This document shows positions 21,740 to 32,179 of a stretch of 64,000 nucleotides of DNA, piece after piece. Below the pieces are notes generated by a model that searched no databases, was not told the origin of the DNA, and saw only the letters and a program-made list of their open reading frames with translations. The stretch lies in assembly GCA_021186555.1 (NCBI GenBank), contig JAJKFL010000004.1, forward strand, positions 18,442,406 through 18,506,405. The letters run 5' to 3'. This DNA is from Reticulitermes speratus. Its lineage: Eukaryota; Arthropoda; Insecta; Blattodea; Rhinotermitidae. Each line of letters opens with the position of its first letter. Within the stretch, counting starts at the first letter, position 1. The position numbers and the translations under genes are program-made.

Positions 21740-22084
21740 GTGACTTCTGTTGTTACGTTCGGTATGCAGGTAACTTAAACTGTTAGGTGTGGTCGTATTA
21801 AGGTGACTTCTGTTGTTACGTTCGGTATGCAGGTAACTTAAACTGTTAGGTGTGGTCGTATTAAGGTGACTTCTGTTGTTACGTTCGGTATGCAGGTAAC
21901 TTTAATTTTTCTTTTCGGTATTAAGGTGACTTAAATTACGTTAAGGACTAAGGTGACTGAATCTTTACGTTGGAAATTAAGGTTACTTAAAAATGCATTC
22001 ATGTGCCTAGCCATGAAGCTAGATTGCAACTTGTTAATAAGCCTGTGAAATTCGACGTTCTAATGCAGTGGCTATAAAGATCAG

Positions 22085-22264
22085 TTCCTTCTGGGATGTA
22101 GCACTGTGAAGTTTGGTAGACAGGTAACCAAATTTCGGAGGAACGTACTGCCTCCATCTTCAGGGTACAAGAGTGACACTCATTCTCTACCCTGAAGGTA
22201 GTAGATGTGTCCATATTTCCCCGAAACGTTGGTATTTATTTACTGAATTACACAGCGCCACATC
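22085..22264. repeat. Foldback-family copy, both arms
   Basis: Left arm: ccttctgggatgtagcactg, gaagtttggtagacagg, taaccaaatttcggaggaac, tgcctccatcttcagggtac. Right arm: ctaccctgaaggtagtagat, ttccccgaaacgttggtatt, then tactgaattacacagcgcc. On the minus strand the left arm reads CTGAAGA with a 5-bp GGAGG/CCTCC stem. On the plus strand the right arm keeps TACC and GGTA around CCGAAACGTT. Confidence 0.8.
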
Positions 22265-22357
22265 AAAAAAAACATTAGTACGTACTTTGATGACTGTACT
22301 GGTAACAACAGCGAATTAGAGATTTGAAGTTCCCGCAGTGATGCTGCTGAAAACTGA

Positions 22358-22457
22358 ATTCTTCTGGGATGTTATGCAGTGTCGACTGGTAAACATCACA
22401 TTTTAAAGTACGGTAGTCCACCTTCACAATTTTCTTGGACTACTTAGGCCTGAAGAT
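22358..22457. repeat. Foldback-family copy, one arm
   Basis: The outer motif attcttctgggatgttatgc and agtgtcgactggtaaac are clear; the inner part is decayed. A further possible remnant is near 22536-22640 (catcctccgggacataccgt). Confidence 0.6.
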
Positions 22458-22639
22458 TTAAAGCATTGCGGTTCTTCAGAACTTAAGTACCTCCAGAGTC
22501 TGTATCTTCTTACCGAGCACGGTAGCTCGATCGAATAGAAAGTCTGCATCCTCCGGGACATACCGTGATAGTTGCTGTGTTCAGTTCAGCGATGGAAAAA
22601 GCTCTGTATTTACCAGTGGACATAAATTAACATATCACA

Positions 22640-24140
22640 CATTTTGAATGTTCAACAGAGAATGAGGATCGAGCTATGGTACGGCGATATTATTTTATCT
22701 GACAACACGTATCACTCTTCAGTCAAACCGTTTCGCAAGATGGCAGGCTGCGCAGCATTCTACACTATTCCAGTTTGCCTTGTGCCGAGGCCCAGGCGTT
22801 TTAGTTCAGTGTCTGACAATATTAGCTTTCTACTCAGCATATTTACAGAAGGTGCTGGTCAGTTCTACTCTGCCTCGCTGACACGCGTCAGTTCTAACAG
22901 ATACGTTGTTCACTGCACGTGCAAATTTGATGTGACGCGAGCCCATGGGAAGTGACTAGCGAAATGTGTCAGATAACACATACATATACCGGGCAGAGGG
23001 TGGACAGCTATTTCACCTAGTAAGCCAGTTAGTGTTGAGCTCATATAATTACTGACAATGTCAGTGAATAAGCACTTACGAAGCAAACATATGAGTACCC
23101 AAGAATTAACAACAAATCCCGAATGTCATTCCCATTTGTTGCAAGGTATTCACCTAGCAACAAACACTTCACAATACCTGCTATAAAAATGTTTTTGGAC
23201 CCATCTGCTCGATTTGTTGTCCTGTCAGCTTATAATGTCAGTCAATTTGCCTCATTTGCACCTCTTGCCACATAACACATTTTACATACCAGAAATATAC
23301 ATGAATGTCTGGAGACATATGGTCGGCGCTACAGGGTCCACTTCCCCCGGCTGCACTAGAGACCCATCCTCCTCTGTGATTTATCAGTCCCGTGACAAAT
23401 CCCCCCACCCCCACTGACCTGCTGCCCTATATTCTCTTGGCTTTCTAAGGAGATTCATATTCTTTCATGCAAGCGGTTCTAACGTCTCATAGCCCTACAA
23501 ACGTATGTGCGCTGTATGCTTAACATATGCGAAATATCGTTACGTCCGAATAAACCGTACCGAAATTATTTGTGGTCGGCGCACTTAGCCACATGGCAAT
23601 AGAACTCAGCAGACACGTGCAGCGTTAATAGTCAAGATATGTGTTTAAGATCCGTGTTACCAGCTATCCCGACTGAATTTTAACGTTCTTTTCCGCAATT
23701 TCTCCCGTCGAAGGACTTGAAAGGAACCGCCACTGGCTGCATATTCCCATCGAATTTGCTGCCACATAAGTTGTTTATTTGAAACAGTGCCGTTAAATAA
23801 TGGAAGAATTAATCCGTCAACAACACGGACGTGTTAATGTGTTATTATATAGGGTGTTTCTTTTTCTGATTGACCGATAAGCGCCGGCCCGACTCTCTTG
23901 TGAGTTTTTATTGGACTTCGTAAGGTTATGATCACTGCAATCGTTTGTCTAGCTCCCGTCATCGACTGTTAAACGTCCACGACACGCGACGTACGACGCA
24001 ACGCTGGAAAGAGTACAATCTGGCTAAACAGATCGTAATGACAGATAAGCCGTTGCGCAGTTTCTCAGTTGTTAAGCGTTACCATAAAACATTTTACGAG
24101 ATCAGACGGAATTAATCAGCTACGAAGCAATAAGTAATAA
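22640..24140. other. Unassigned sequence
   Basis: No supported feature. The 103-codon open frame at 22644-22955 shows no family motif. About 23851-23870 (tatagggtgtttctttttc) resembles a transposon terminus, but no partner end was found. Confidence 0.4.
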
Positions 24141-24142
24141 AT

Positions 24143-24600
24143 ATTATGAGTGTGTGTCTGTATCCTGGCCTTAGTTATCCGGCATGCAAATCGCATATTT
24201 TCTGCGCTGCATTGTATTGTCATCTGTGGCCTGTGTGACTGTACCATAATTATCCACATACCTCATAAACAGCACGATTTGCTGAACATAAAATATGTTT
24301 TGATTTTCTCTATGACGTTGTCCGTAACATTTCTCATTCCGAGAAGAATTCAGTGAGATATTATCATAAATCCCATAAGTCTTCACCTAAAGTACCCGCT
24401 ATTCTTGTCAGATTTTAATGAAACTTGAATTTTCTCCACAGAGTTTCAAAATACACTCAAATATCAACTTTCATGAAAATCCGTCCAGTGAGAGCCGAGT
24501 TGTTCCATGCGGGCGAACAGACAGACGGACAGGCAGACATGAAGCTAATAGTCGCTTTTCGCAATTTTGCTTAAGCGCCTAAAAAGTACAGAAAGTCTGT
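24143..24600 (+). repeat. Dispersed repeat family G, copy 1
   Basis: About 450 bases alignable on the same strand with 47035-47485. Shared blocks in order: gagtgtgtgt, cagttatcc-like, catctgtggcct, gaacataaaatatgtttt, gagaagaattcagtgagata, cagattttaatgaaacttga, aaaatccgtccagtgagagc, cgagttgttccatgcggg, a gacagacggacag run, and the terminal aagcgcctaaaa. The 3' 200 bases are also shared with family H. It is probably a SINE or LINE 3' region and does not code for protein. Confidence 0.8.
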
Positions 24601-25370
24601 GAGTATAATGACAACCAGCCACCTGAAGACGGATGTCCAGCAAACACTCGAAACACTGAGCTTTTCGAACATATCTCACATAATGGACAATTTCCAATAT
24701 AAAATTCGCGTAATTATAAAAAAGTAAGTCTGAATATATGACAAGATTTTCGACACTGCGCGTTGCTACGTTACTGAGAATGATTCTGAACTATATACTA
24801 TAGCTACTTGACACCTTTACACCATGTTTCCCTCATATGCATCTTAACACCAGCATTCGAGTTACTCCTCAGCACCAAACTGTATCACTTACCGAAGTGT
24901 TCCTCTATCCGAGTTCTGAACACTTTACCGTTTACTCATGAGCAGTGTTACCTCACAACACTAAATGACATGTAGAATTGCACAGTTAATATTTTTATGT
25001 AATTTCATTGGCTGTTCTTTTAAACTACACCACAAATGGGAACAGGGTCATTTGCTCCTCTGATTCAAGTAAGACACTGTATCGTTCCCACGCCCGCAGC
25101 ATCCCGCGTCGTCGCACGCTTGCAGACAGTACGACACGCTCTGACAGGCATGCAATTCTGGACGCAGAGAGCAACCATGACATAGCGGGCGTGCTGCGAT
25201 TAGATCTGCCCATTTCGAAAAGGGCTAGTGGACAGCATTATTATTATTATTATTAATCACCTTTACAATTTTACAATGATGTACCTGAAACAAACCATGT
25301 TTCTAGGGCAAACAGTGTTGCAGCCATCGTGTAGTTACAATGCATGCTACATGTAATGTTACTTCCCATG
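24600..25370. other. Unassigned sequence with a small hammerhead-like relic
   Basis: At 24624-24655, cctgaagacggatgtccagc and cactcgaaacactgag echo the foldback core, but without a convincing stem I. A (TTA)n run lies at 25238-25255. The open frames at 25008-25256 and 25025-25213 are antisense to each other and not supported. Confidence 0.4.
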
Positions 25371-25374
25371 TTAA

Positions 25375-25705
25375 ATGTTCTGTACTTTTAAATTATTACT
25401 TTCTGAAGTCTGTGTGCAGTGCCAAATATGGCTGTTTTCTGTAGTTCCTTGATGTCGTGCTTTCCCGGTATGTTGCTCAGGTATTTTCTCAATGATTTTG
25501 AGATGGTTCCAGTTGCCCCTATTATTACTGGTATCACTTTTGTTTTTATATTCCACATGCGCTGTATTTCTCTTGTAAGGTCTTAATATTATAGAATGTC
25601 ATCGGCTTCTTTCTTGGTCACATTTCTATTTCCTGAAGTTGCAGCATCTACTAACAATCATGCTCCTTTTCCATTACGACGGATTATGATGTCCGGTTTA
25701 TTATT
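25375..25705 (-). mobile_element. LINE C-terminal region (LIDVAxxGDRNVxKKEA type)
   Basis: The minus strand, with frame changes, reads KPDIIIRRNGKGA then LLVDAATSGNRNVTKKEADDIL (about 25700-25590), YxDLTREIQRMWNIKTKVIPVIIGATGTISKSLRKYLSNIPGKHDIKELQKTAIFGTAH (about 25580-25410). This block is the end of an ORF2-type protein of a non-LTR element common in cockroach, termite and hemipteran genomes. It is decayed with a few breaks. It is nested between TTA-rich runs. Clade not assigned. Confidence 0.8.
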
Positions 25706-26015
25706 ATCATTATTAATATTATTATTGTTTACGTTCTGTCACCTTTATGCACGGTATTTACAATTATATACCTGAAACGAACCATGTCTCCAGGGCAGGG
25801 CCGATCAACCCCTAGCTCGCGATCAACATGTTGCCCGCGGATACATTTGCAGTGAGAAAAAACCTTGATCCTTTCCCTGGAAAAGCCGAGGTAGAAGGCC
25901 GAAGCAATTTTGGAAACTTATGCGCTGTTTATTTATGGAAACACGCTTTACATTATGAATTCCTTTTGTAAAAATGTGCTAAAAATAGCGACAATCTAGC
26001 CTATGTCGTGAGTTG
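25706..26015. other. TTA-rich run and unassigned sequence
   Basis: A ttattattatcattattaat run lies at 25698-25730. At 25795-25850, cagggccgatcaacccctag and cgcgatcaacatgttgcccg resemble a hAT-type terminus, but a partner end was not found. Confidence 0.4.
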
Positions 26016-26019
26016 CATT

Positions 26020-26500
26020 TTTTGTCAGTTTCTAGGCGCGTTCATATAAATATCGAAAATCGCCTATTGGCTTCGTCATGTCTTCCCGTCTGCATGTACG
26101 TAAGTACGGCCGTATGTATTAGCGCGGCTCCCAATGGACGACTTTTCATGGAATTTGATATTGGAAAATTTTACGAAAATATGTCGAGAAACTCCAAATT
26201 TATTTAAAACCAGATAAGCATGTCTGGCACTTTACATGAAGAACTAAGTACGTTCGTACTGACAACAGTAAGAAATATTTTGTAGCTCGACAACGGTGCA
26301 AAGGATATCTATTCTTGCGTTTCCATGGCAACACTCAACGATTTTATATTTCTGACATCTACATGTAGATCAATAACAATACAAAAGAAAGAAAAGGCAT
26401 TGTTGCGTTTCCACAGAAACAATGGTTATGCGAACGCGCCACAATATTACGGTTTGCGTACATTGCCTATATTGTTCCTTTTATTATCAGTATATTTTTA
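26020..26500 (-). repeat. Dispersed repeat family H, minus-strand copy
   Basis: Its reverse complement aligns along its length with 40500-40893. Shared blocks: aggcaatgtacgcaaaccgt, taatattgtggcgcgttcgc, ttgccatggaaacgcaagaa, cctttgcaccgttgtcgagc, tacaaaatatttcttactg, gttcttcatgtaaagtgcc, and a terminal cgcctagaa. The last 200 bases are shared with family G. Confidence 0.8.
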
Positions 26501-26639
26501 TTGCACATGCTGTGTAGGAAAATACACAGGTAAAGTTATACATACAATGATATGTATATTTATTCATTCTTAATTTTATGTACTGAGTTTAATGTTTGCC
26601 GCATGCAGACCAAATTTTTCGTTAAGTCTCCAACACCAC

Positions 26640-26832
26640 ATAAAAGGCCGAGCAGGCCTGCTGTAGGGTGTATATGTTGCAGCTATACTGTAGTTACAAT
26701 TTATGGCACATGTGATGCTATTTACCATGTTGAATGTTTTGTATTTTTACGTTAGTACTTTTCGAAGTATGTGTACATTGCCCAATATGGCTGTTTTCTG
26801 TAGACCTAGTCCTTGATATAGTGCTTTCCAGG

Positions 26833-26850
<18 letters not shown>
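26640..26850 (-). mobile_element. LINE C-terminal fragment, same type as 25375-25705
   Basis: The minus-strand copy of the terminal AIxGxxHxLRK block is recognisable from plus-strand acattgcccaatatggctgt and tttctgtagacctagtcctt, with the same 3' UTR-like segment (gtagttacaatttatggcac). It adjoins a (TTA)n run at 26833-26868. Confidence 0.65.

Positions 26851-26868
<18 letters not shown>
26833..26868 (+). repeat. (TTA)n microsatellite
   Basis: About 11 uninterrupted TTA units, next to a LINE fragment. Confidence 0.95.
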
Positions 26869-27089
26869 GCTTCTGCTGCTGCTAATAGGATCTAGCTCAG
26901 GATCCAGTCCACTCGTTGTCTTCGTTGTTAGCGGTGATAAATCTTGGGTCCTGCTACCATAGTGTTACATAGTAGTTAAATAAGACACTTTTTGATATTT
27001 CTGTATTTAAAAAAAATAGAGGATAACAATTAAAGTATGTAACAGGAAACTTTGTGATGTACGTCGTATAAAGATCATTTTGTATTGTA

Positions 27090-27260
27090 AGGAGTGTGAG
27101 AGCTAGGAGAATGAGAGAAGGTAAAATACAGTAGGGTAACAAGGAATTAACCTGTATTTTTTGTGAGGAAACCCCATAGAAAACCGTCAATTGTACGACA
27201 GAAAACAAGATTAAAAACATTTTAGGGATAGAGATCGCCAGAATATAAAGTGACTGGAAC
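27090..27260 (+). mobile_element. Very decayed LINE tail, uncertain
   Basis: Weak order similarity to the ADDVN-type tail: gagctaggagaatgagag, then ttttttgtgaggaaacccca, then aaagtgactggaactgactt. Not enough identity for a firm call. Confidence 0.3.
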
Positions 27261-27431
27261 TGACTTGGAGGCGTGCCTAACTGCGTGCTGTGGCATTAGA
27301 GGTGTTAGATTTGGGTTCTAACACAGCATTTTTAGCTGCTATCACTGAATCTCTAGTACGAAGTAAGAAACGTATGTAACACCAAAAAAAATGCACTATT
27401 CTATATTTTATTTGTATTATCTTTTACATAG

Positions 27432-27471
27432 CTCCTACATGTTTCGGCGTTATCTCGCCATCTTCAGGAAA
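27432..27471 (-). ncRNA. Candidate hammerhead, ACATGT subfamily
   Basis: Minus strand: stem I 5' UUUC (27471-27468), CUGAAGA (27467-27461), stem II GGCG (27459-27456) with CGCC (27449-27446), GAAAC (27445-27441), then AUGU giving a self-complementary ACAUGU stem III, A as residue 17 (27436), and stem I 3' GGAG (27435-27432, two pairs being G-U). The unit sits at the end of a small element whose other side runs toward 27370. It shows that the core is shared by more than one repeat subfamily. Confidence 0.45.
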
Positions 27472-27715
27472 CTGGCACCAAAGTTTCTATAAAACATACA
27501 GCAATAAAATAGGTCACAATAAGCTTACATACGTTGTGGTATCAATAGTGCAGAATATTACAGGTTTTGGTTAAAATAGTATAATATAATATAATGCTGG
27601 TGAAACTGTAGTACAGTACTAATACTGTAGTACAATGTTACTGTATGAAATCAAAAGTGTGTTTTGTCTATAATATGGCGGGTAATTGCATACCAAGGGT
27701 TTAATTTGTGTGTAA

Positions 27716-27932
27716 TTAGTCGTCGTTGTTCTTGTCGTCGTGCTCATAATCATCATCATTATCACGATCATAATTACTCAAACCATCAATCAATAAGAAA
27801 TAGGCTTATCAGAAACACACTGTAATCGATTCCAGTAATTAATAAGACATTAATCATTGCTACCACCACCACAACCAGTACTACTACTACTACCAACAAC
27901 ATAATAAACATAATAATAATAATAATAATAAC
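27716..27932 (+). repeat. Trinucleotide-rich tract
   Basis: Runs of gtc/gtt, atc, cca, act and finally (ATA)n at 27909-27932, separated by 20-60 bases of mixed sequence. Confidence 0.85.
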
Positions 27933-27934
27933 CC

Positions 27935-28345
27935 TGCACAGGTGAAAATTTACCTTCTGAAAATTTTCCTCATCTTGTCATGTGTAAGGCTGTGCAGTGT
28001 ATGTTGCACCACTGTGCACAGTGATGGTATGGTACTGTCACAGTCGAGACAACGGCGAGGCACTCTAGGCGCCCGCCGGCAGCACGGAAATTAAACGTGA
28101 AAACCTTGTATTAAATCCCTAAAAAGCACGGTGGTTTAATACGTATACCGACACCGAGTATTTCGTTATACATCATTCACCAACTGGTCTTTCTAATGGG
28201 AACACACTGTGTTCTCTGTGGGGCATGAACTTAATCTGTATATACGAGTATAATGTAGATTCTTTTGCTTCCCAAAATATCGTTCAGGCAATTAACTCCT
28301 ATAGTTTATTATTTTAACTTTCTACGTCGATTTGGTGTATCTCAT
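27935..28345. other. Unassigned sequence
   Basis: No supported feature. A short GC-rich patch at about 28040-28090 has no open frame worth calling. Confidence 0.4.
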
Positions 28346-28349
28346 TACG

Positions 28350-28570
28350 TGACTGGACAGTAGCTCAGCGACGTATGTTCGATGCCTGGCGAAGTCTTTA
28401 ATGTTTATTTTTCTCTTCCCAAATTTATATACACCGGTTCTGAGGTCCACACAGACTCCTATCTAAGAGGTAGAAGGGCCTTTTTCACCAGGGGTAGTGT
28501 GACCGGCGCGTGAATTCGACTACCCAACGGCGCATTACCTTCACGTCCCCAAAACATCTTCGTGGTATGG
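28350..28570 (+). mobile_element. tRNA-headed SINE, diverged (family SINE-D type)
   Basis: A-box-like acagtagctcagcgacg and a B-box-like atgttcgatgcctgg at 28374-28388 are followed by a body with ttctcttcccaaatttatat, gaggtagaagggcc and gcgcattaccttcacgtccc. Confidence 0.55.
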
Positions 28571-28699
28571 TGTTTTAAGCGTAGAAGCAAATTATATTTT
28601 AATTTTTATTCTCTACAGACTACTGGTAAGTATACAGGGCAGAAATTGGAATTTATGTTGTGGAGAGGTCGATGCCTACACTTGGCCTTGATTACAATG

Positions 28700-28845
28700 G
28701 TTATCGTAAATATGCCGCGATAGACTGAAAAGTGAATTTGAAGTACACACGGCTGAAACTCTGTGTAAAATCTCCGAAGACCGAGACAACAGATTCCTCC
28801 GAAACATTAGAAAACATCTACCAGACTTGACGTCATCACATTCTA
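28700..28845. repeat. Foldback-family copy, degenerate
   Basis: Contains ctccgaagaccgagacaaca, gattcctccgaaacattag and acatctaccagacttgacgt, in the family order. The core is degraded (CCGAAGA, GAAACAT). Confidence 0.6.
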
Positions 28846-28849
28846 AAAG

Positions 28850-29755
28850 AGAGTTATCTACGTCACAAGAATTAAAGAATTGTTCCGAAGTCTGCAGGAA
28901 CAGCCACAGATATATAACTAACATAAACTTTAGGGTTAACAAGATAAAGTGCGAAACATCTTTCGCAAAAAAGAAACTAAATCAGTAAGTACAAAGCCGA
29001 CTTACGTATGCTTCACTAGTTAAATTAATGGGGACAGCTACACAGCAAGTATTAAACCAGAGAAACCTGAAACCAGATTAACAACAGAATACACTACGTC
29101 TTTCTTGGAATGAACTGCAGAAGAACGAGTTAGAAAATTGTCGTAGTACCACCCCTTGTACTGTCTTCTGTTTCTGGTGAGGACGTTTTTCACCTTTGGT
29201 GAGCTTGTCTTACCGTCACGGCGTACCGTCAGTTCGGTGAGTGATTTAGGCGGCTAGCCGTCGTTCTGGGGCCACACAGTACAACCTGTCGCAGTTGATT
29301 CCTGTCCAGCCTCGCCCGCTATCTCTCATCAGCCAGTCTGTCTGTGTGTGTCTCTCTCTTTGCTAGCGTCATTCACTGCCATTGTCTGAAGTGATAGAAC
29401 CATGTCCAAAGAAAATCGCGACAGAACAGAGATTCTTGAACCCTATTCAGGTCTCTCTAACGTCTAATTACTTGTGGTAGTTTAGCAAAACTGTCAGTAG
29501 TTCAGACTGTATAGTATCAACTGGTAGAGAGATTAGTGAATAATGATATACAAAGGGTGTAGAAGGAAGTGGTCATGGCCTATTTCGAGATACTAACTTG
29601 GTATTTATCTTACGGAGTGAGAAACGCCAGAAAATCCGCAGACATAATAGTCGGGACCACTTGATACGCTAACCACTTGAACGCGGGAAATTTTAGCTAC
29701 TGTATGAACCTACAAGCCCCCCAGAAAATATCCCTACTTTGACATAGTGGTGAGG
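28850..29755. other. Unassigned sequence
   Basis: Somewhat more GC-rich at 29140-29400 with a gt/tc run at 29341-29362, but no coding or element signature was recognised. Confidence 0.4.
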
Positions 29756-29761
29756 CTTGCG

Positions 29762-29975
29762 TGGGTCAAATGATCCGGAGAGCTATGCTGGCGGTAGCGT
29801 AGCTACTGGTAGGTCTCCCATGCCAGACAGGTTCAAGGTGATGACCCAGACAAAAAGGGATACCCTTGTCCTCCAGGTTGGGGGTTGGGCGTGGGGCTAA
29901 ATTATTTCGAAACCTCATAAGGATTGAGGATGCTAAGGCCCTATTTGGGCTGTAAAGCCATTGCAGCAGCAGCAG
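29762..29975 (+). mobile_element. LINE 5' region (RTE-like endonuclease element)
   Basis: The block gagagctatgctggcggtag, cgtagctactggtaggtctc, ccatgccagacaggttcaag, gtcctccaggttgggggttg, gctaaggccctatttgggct is the recurring leader of a cellular-type non-LTR retrotransposon in arthropods. The endonuclease coding part is not preserved downstream. Recognised from memory, not from a search. Confidence 0.55.
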
Positions 29976-30495
29976 CATGAACCTGTAGGATGGTGTATTG
30001 ATTCTTACGTTACCCAACGACTTTCTTCAACTAAAGAGGCCAGACAGCATGGAATGAGATGTAAAATTGCTCGCGGAAAAGGAACAGTTGAGTCTTGAAC
30101 TTCAACAACTTACTCAGTAGCGTGGCGGAGAGATAAGTCTGCTGTAATAGAGGGAGAAAATGATCCGAATGAGAAAGACGTAAGTAATGTGAATGATTGT
30201 CATTAGGTACATGTTTAATGTACAGTTAGAGAGTAGGAACTGGCTGAATACAAAAAATAAGTATTTTCTTCTGAATGGAATATTATATTTTAAAAAGTTT
30301 ACGGGCTCTAAACAGTTGCCTAATATCAGTTGCTACTGAAGCAGCATGTTTCTTTTGTTTGGTACATGTGCGAGTTTGATACCATTTTGGAATTCCTTTG
30401 GGATGACTACAATGATAGCCAAAGAACTGGAATTACGTGTACTCGATTTTTCTGCTATATTAGTTACAGTTTTTGTCTTAAGGGTAGCAGGTTGT
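29976..30495. other. Unassigned sequence
   Basis: No supported feature. Confidence 0.4.
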
Positions 30496-30496
30496 C

Positions 30497-30512
30497 GTCG
30501 TCTTTGTTGTTG

Positions 30513-30543
<31 letters not shown>

Positions 30544-30548
30544 TGTTG
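30497..30548 (+). repeat. (TTG)n(CTG)n microsatellite
   Basis: About six TTG units followed by eight CTG units. The frames through it read as poly-Leu or poly-Cys and are not genes. Confidence 0.95.
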
Positions 30549-30867
30549 TGTAAAGAAACCTTCTGTTCTTACGGTTACGTCTGATTTGGGATGATTTATA
30601 GTCTTGTCAGTGTTTTTCTGTACAAAACGTAGAATAGTGCATATTCGTGTACCAAGACGGTTTATTGTAAATATTCCTACTTGTTGTCATGTCTGTAATT
30701 TGTATTTAAGTGCGAACTGGTGGTGGATCTGTTTGGTCCTATTGCTGTGTTCTACGGCAGCAAAAGCTAAGCATCCTCCTAAGGTCGGTTATTTCCGGAT
30801 TTTGTTCATCTGTGGCATCCGTGGGATTTCGCACAGCTTCTTGTTATTTAAGCCGATGTTTTCTCTA

Positions 30868-30869
30868 AT

Positions 30870-30900
<31 letters not shown>

Positions 30901-30901
30901 C
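30868..30901 (+). repeat. (TTA)n microsatellite
   Basis: About 11 TTA units. The 131-codon frame at 30604-30999 that spans it reads poly-Tyr and has no domain, so it is not called. Confidence 0.9.
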
Positions 30902-30904
30902 ATT

Positions 30905-31805
30905 TTCATTATTACGAAGGAATTTTCTTTATCGTCGTCGTTGCTATTGTTGGGATCGATAAAACGTCGCAGAAAAATACCCAGGAAGCTGAACGTTAGT
31001 CTGCGATATACTAAAAAGACAAAAGAATTTCGCGAGGTGCCAAAGCCTACATTCTTATTATTACGTTACTACTGTCTTGGATTTGAATCCGGTGCTTGAC
31101 ATTTCTAACGCATTATTGAGGGATATGCCTTAGTCTTGATTACATATTGCGGTATAGTGATTCTGTCAGAGGCCGATGGAAAGCAACCTTGTAGTCTGGG
31201 TCAAAGAGTATGGTCGAGCGGATTTTGTTAAGTGGTCAGTAAATTTAAACATGTTTTCTGGAGCTCTGCCGCGTGCCATTTACATTTGATAGCTCCAGGC
31301 TGGTCTGTACTTACATGAAGATCAGGGTCACCTGTTAGCGATTATGGAATCATTAATTTTTGTGTAGTGAAACCCGACAGGGTCATGTCCAAGCTGATGT
31401 GTCAACTAGAACATCAAGACGAATGGTCAGAAAGCACGAAGACACCAGCTAGACAGATGCCATATTTCTATGTCCGTCGAGCTGGTAGCAAATTTGCTTC
31501 ATTTTTTGAAGTTCCCGTGCTCAAATGTCGGCCTTGCGGGTTATACTATACGTAAAATGGACTCAGTTATTGTCTCCTCTTCGTTTTCTTCGTGGCTTCT
31601 CAAGCTGTACATTTACGATTCTAAGAATTTCCCAGCAAGGTGGACCTTGTCCAATCATGTGACGTAACCACATACCTTATCCGACGAGGTGATAATTTGG
31701 TAAGTGAATCTGGTGTTTAGTGTAAACACTCAAAGACCCCAGTGTCGCTCCGTGTGACACGCACTGTCTTCCCTGGATTCACATCATGTCCTCTTCCTGA
31801 AAATT
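30905..31805. other. Unassigned sequence
   Basis: No supported feature. A tRNA-like B box at about 31081-31092 (gatttgaatccg) may be a SINE relic. Confidence 0.4.
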
Positions 31806-31812
31806 TTAGTCT

Positions 31813-31890
31813 GCACCATGGGTGTCCAAACTTTTGACAAACGGCCACACCCATTATTGTGGGCAGGTTCGCGGGCCGCACGTGGAAAAA
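31813..31890 (+). mobile_element. hAT-type terminal fragment
   Basis: ccatgggtgtccaaactttt, then acaaacggccacacccatta, then ggttcgcgggccgcacgtgg resembles the end of hAT elements with CAGGGGTCGGCAAAC-like termini. No matching opposite end or target duplication was found. Confidence 0.45.
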
Positions 31891-32059
31891 TAAATAAGTA
31901 AATAAGAGTGCATGAATGTTCATTCCTTAAATTTCGAGTAAGAGCAGTACATAAATCCAAACAATGTAAAACAAAATTTGTACAAATTCTGTACATTCGA
32001 TAAGTGCACACACGGTCTGATTGAAAGATTTGAATAGAACAGGCCAGTTTGAAGACATA

Positions 32060-32175
32060 CGTTATACAGGATAATACTAAAATAGGCCTTAAAGAAACAT
32101 GGGGGCGTGAATTGGATTCATTTGTCTCAGGACTGAGGCCAGTAGCTGCTTCTAGTGAACACATTATCTCTTTGG
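32060..32175 (+). mobile_element. LINE 3' tail fragment (ADDVN-type family)
   Basis: The segment actaaaataggccttaaaga, acatgggggcgtgaattgga, ttcatttgtctcaggactga matches the IKMDLKExGxxxMDWIxLAQD block of the family. Confidence 0.65.
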
Positions 32176-32179
32176 TTTC

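Larger units (their letters stand above)
20698..21985 (+). repeat. Satellite array of 63-bp units with about 30-bp monomers at its edges
   Basis: The 63-bp unit can be anchored on cggtatgcag. I count 14 occurrences, 11 before and 3 after an insertion at about 21561-21739, plus one degenerate unit at 21545-21560. Each unit is two related halves: (ttaaggtgacttctgttgtt, acgttcgg) and (caggtaacttaaactgttag, gtgtggtcgta). At 20720-20830 and 21915-21985 only single, diverged 29-31 base versions of one half occur. Units vary by one-base indels. No open frame is maintained, and the array is not a CRISPR. Confidence 0.95.

Noticed and set aside
20698-21985. CRISPR-like regular repeats
   Set aside because: Units are directly adjacent with no unique spacers, halves are related, and the genome is eukaryotic. 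It is a satellite.
30330-30999. Poly-Leu, poly-Cys and poly-Tyr frames
   Set aside because: They arise from CTG/TTG and TTA microsatellites and have no domain.
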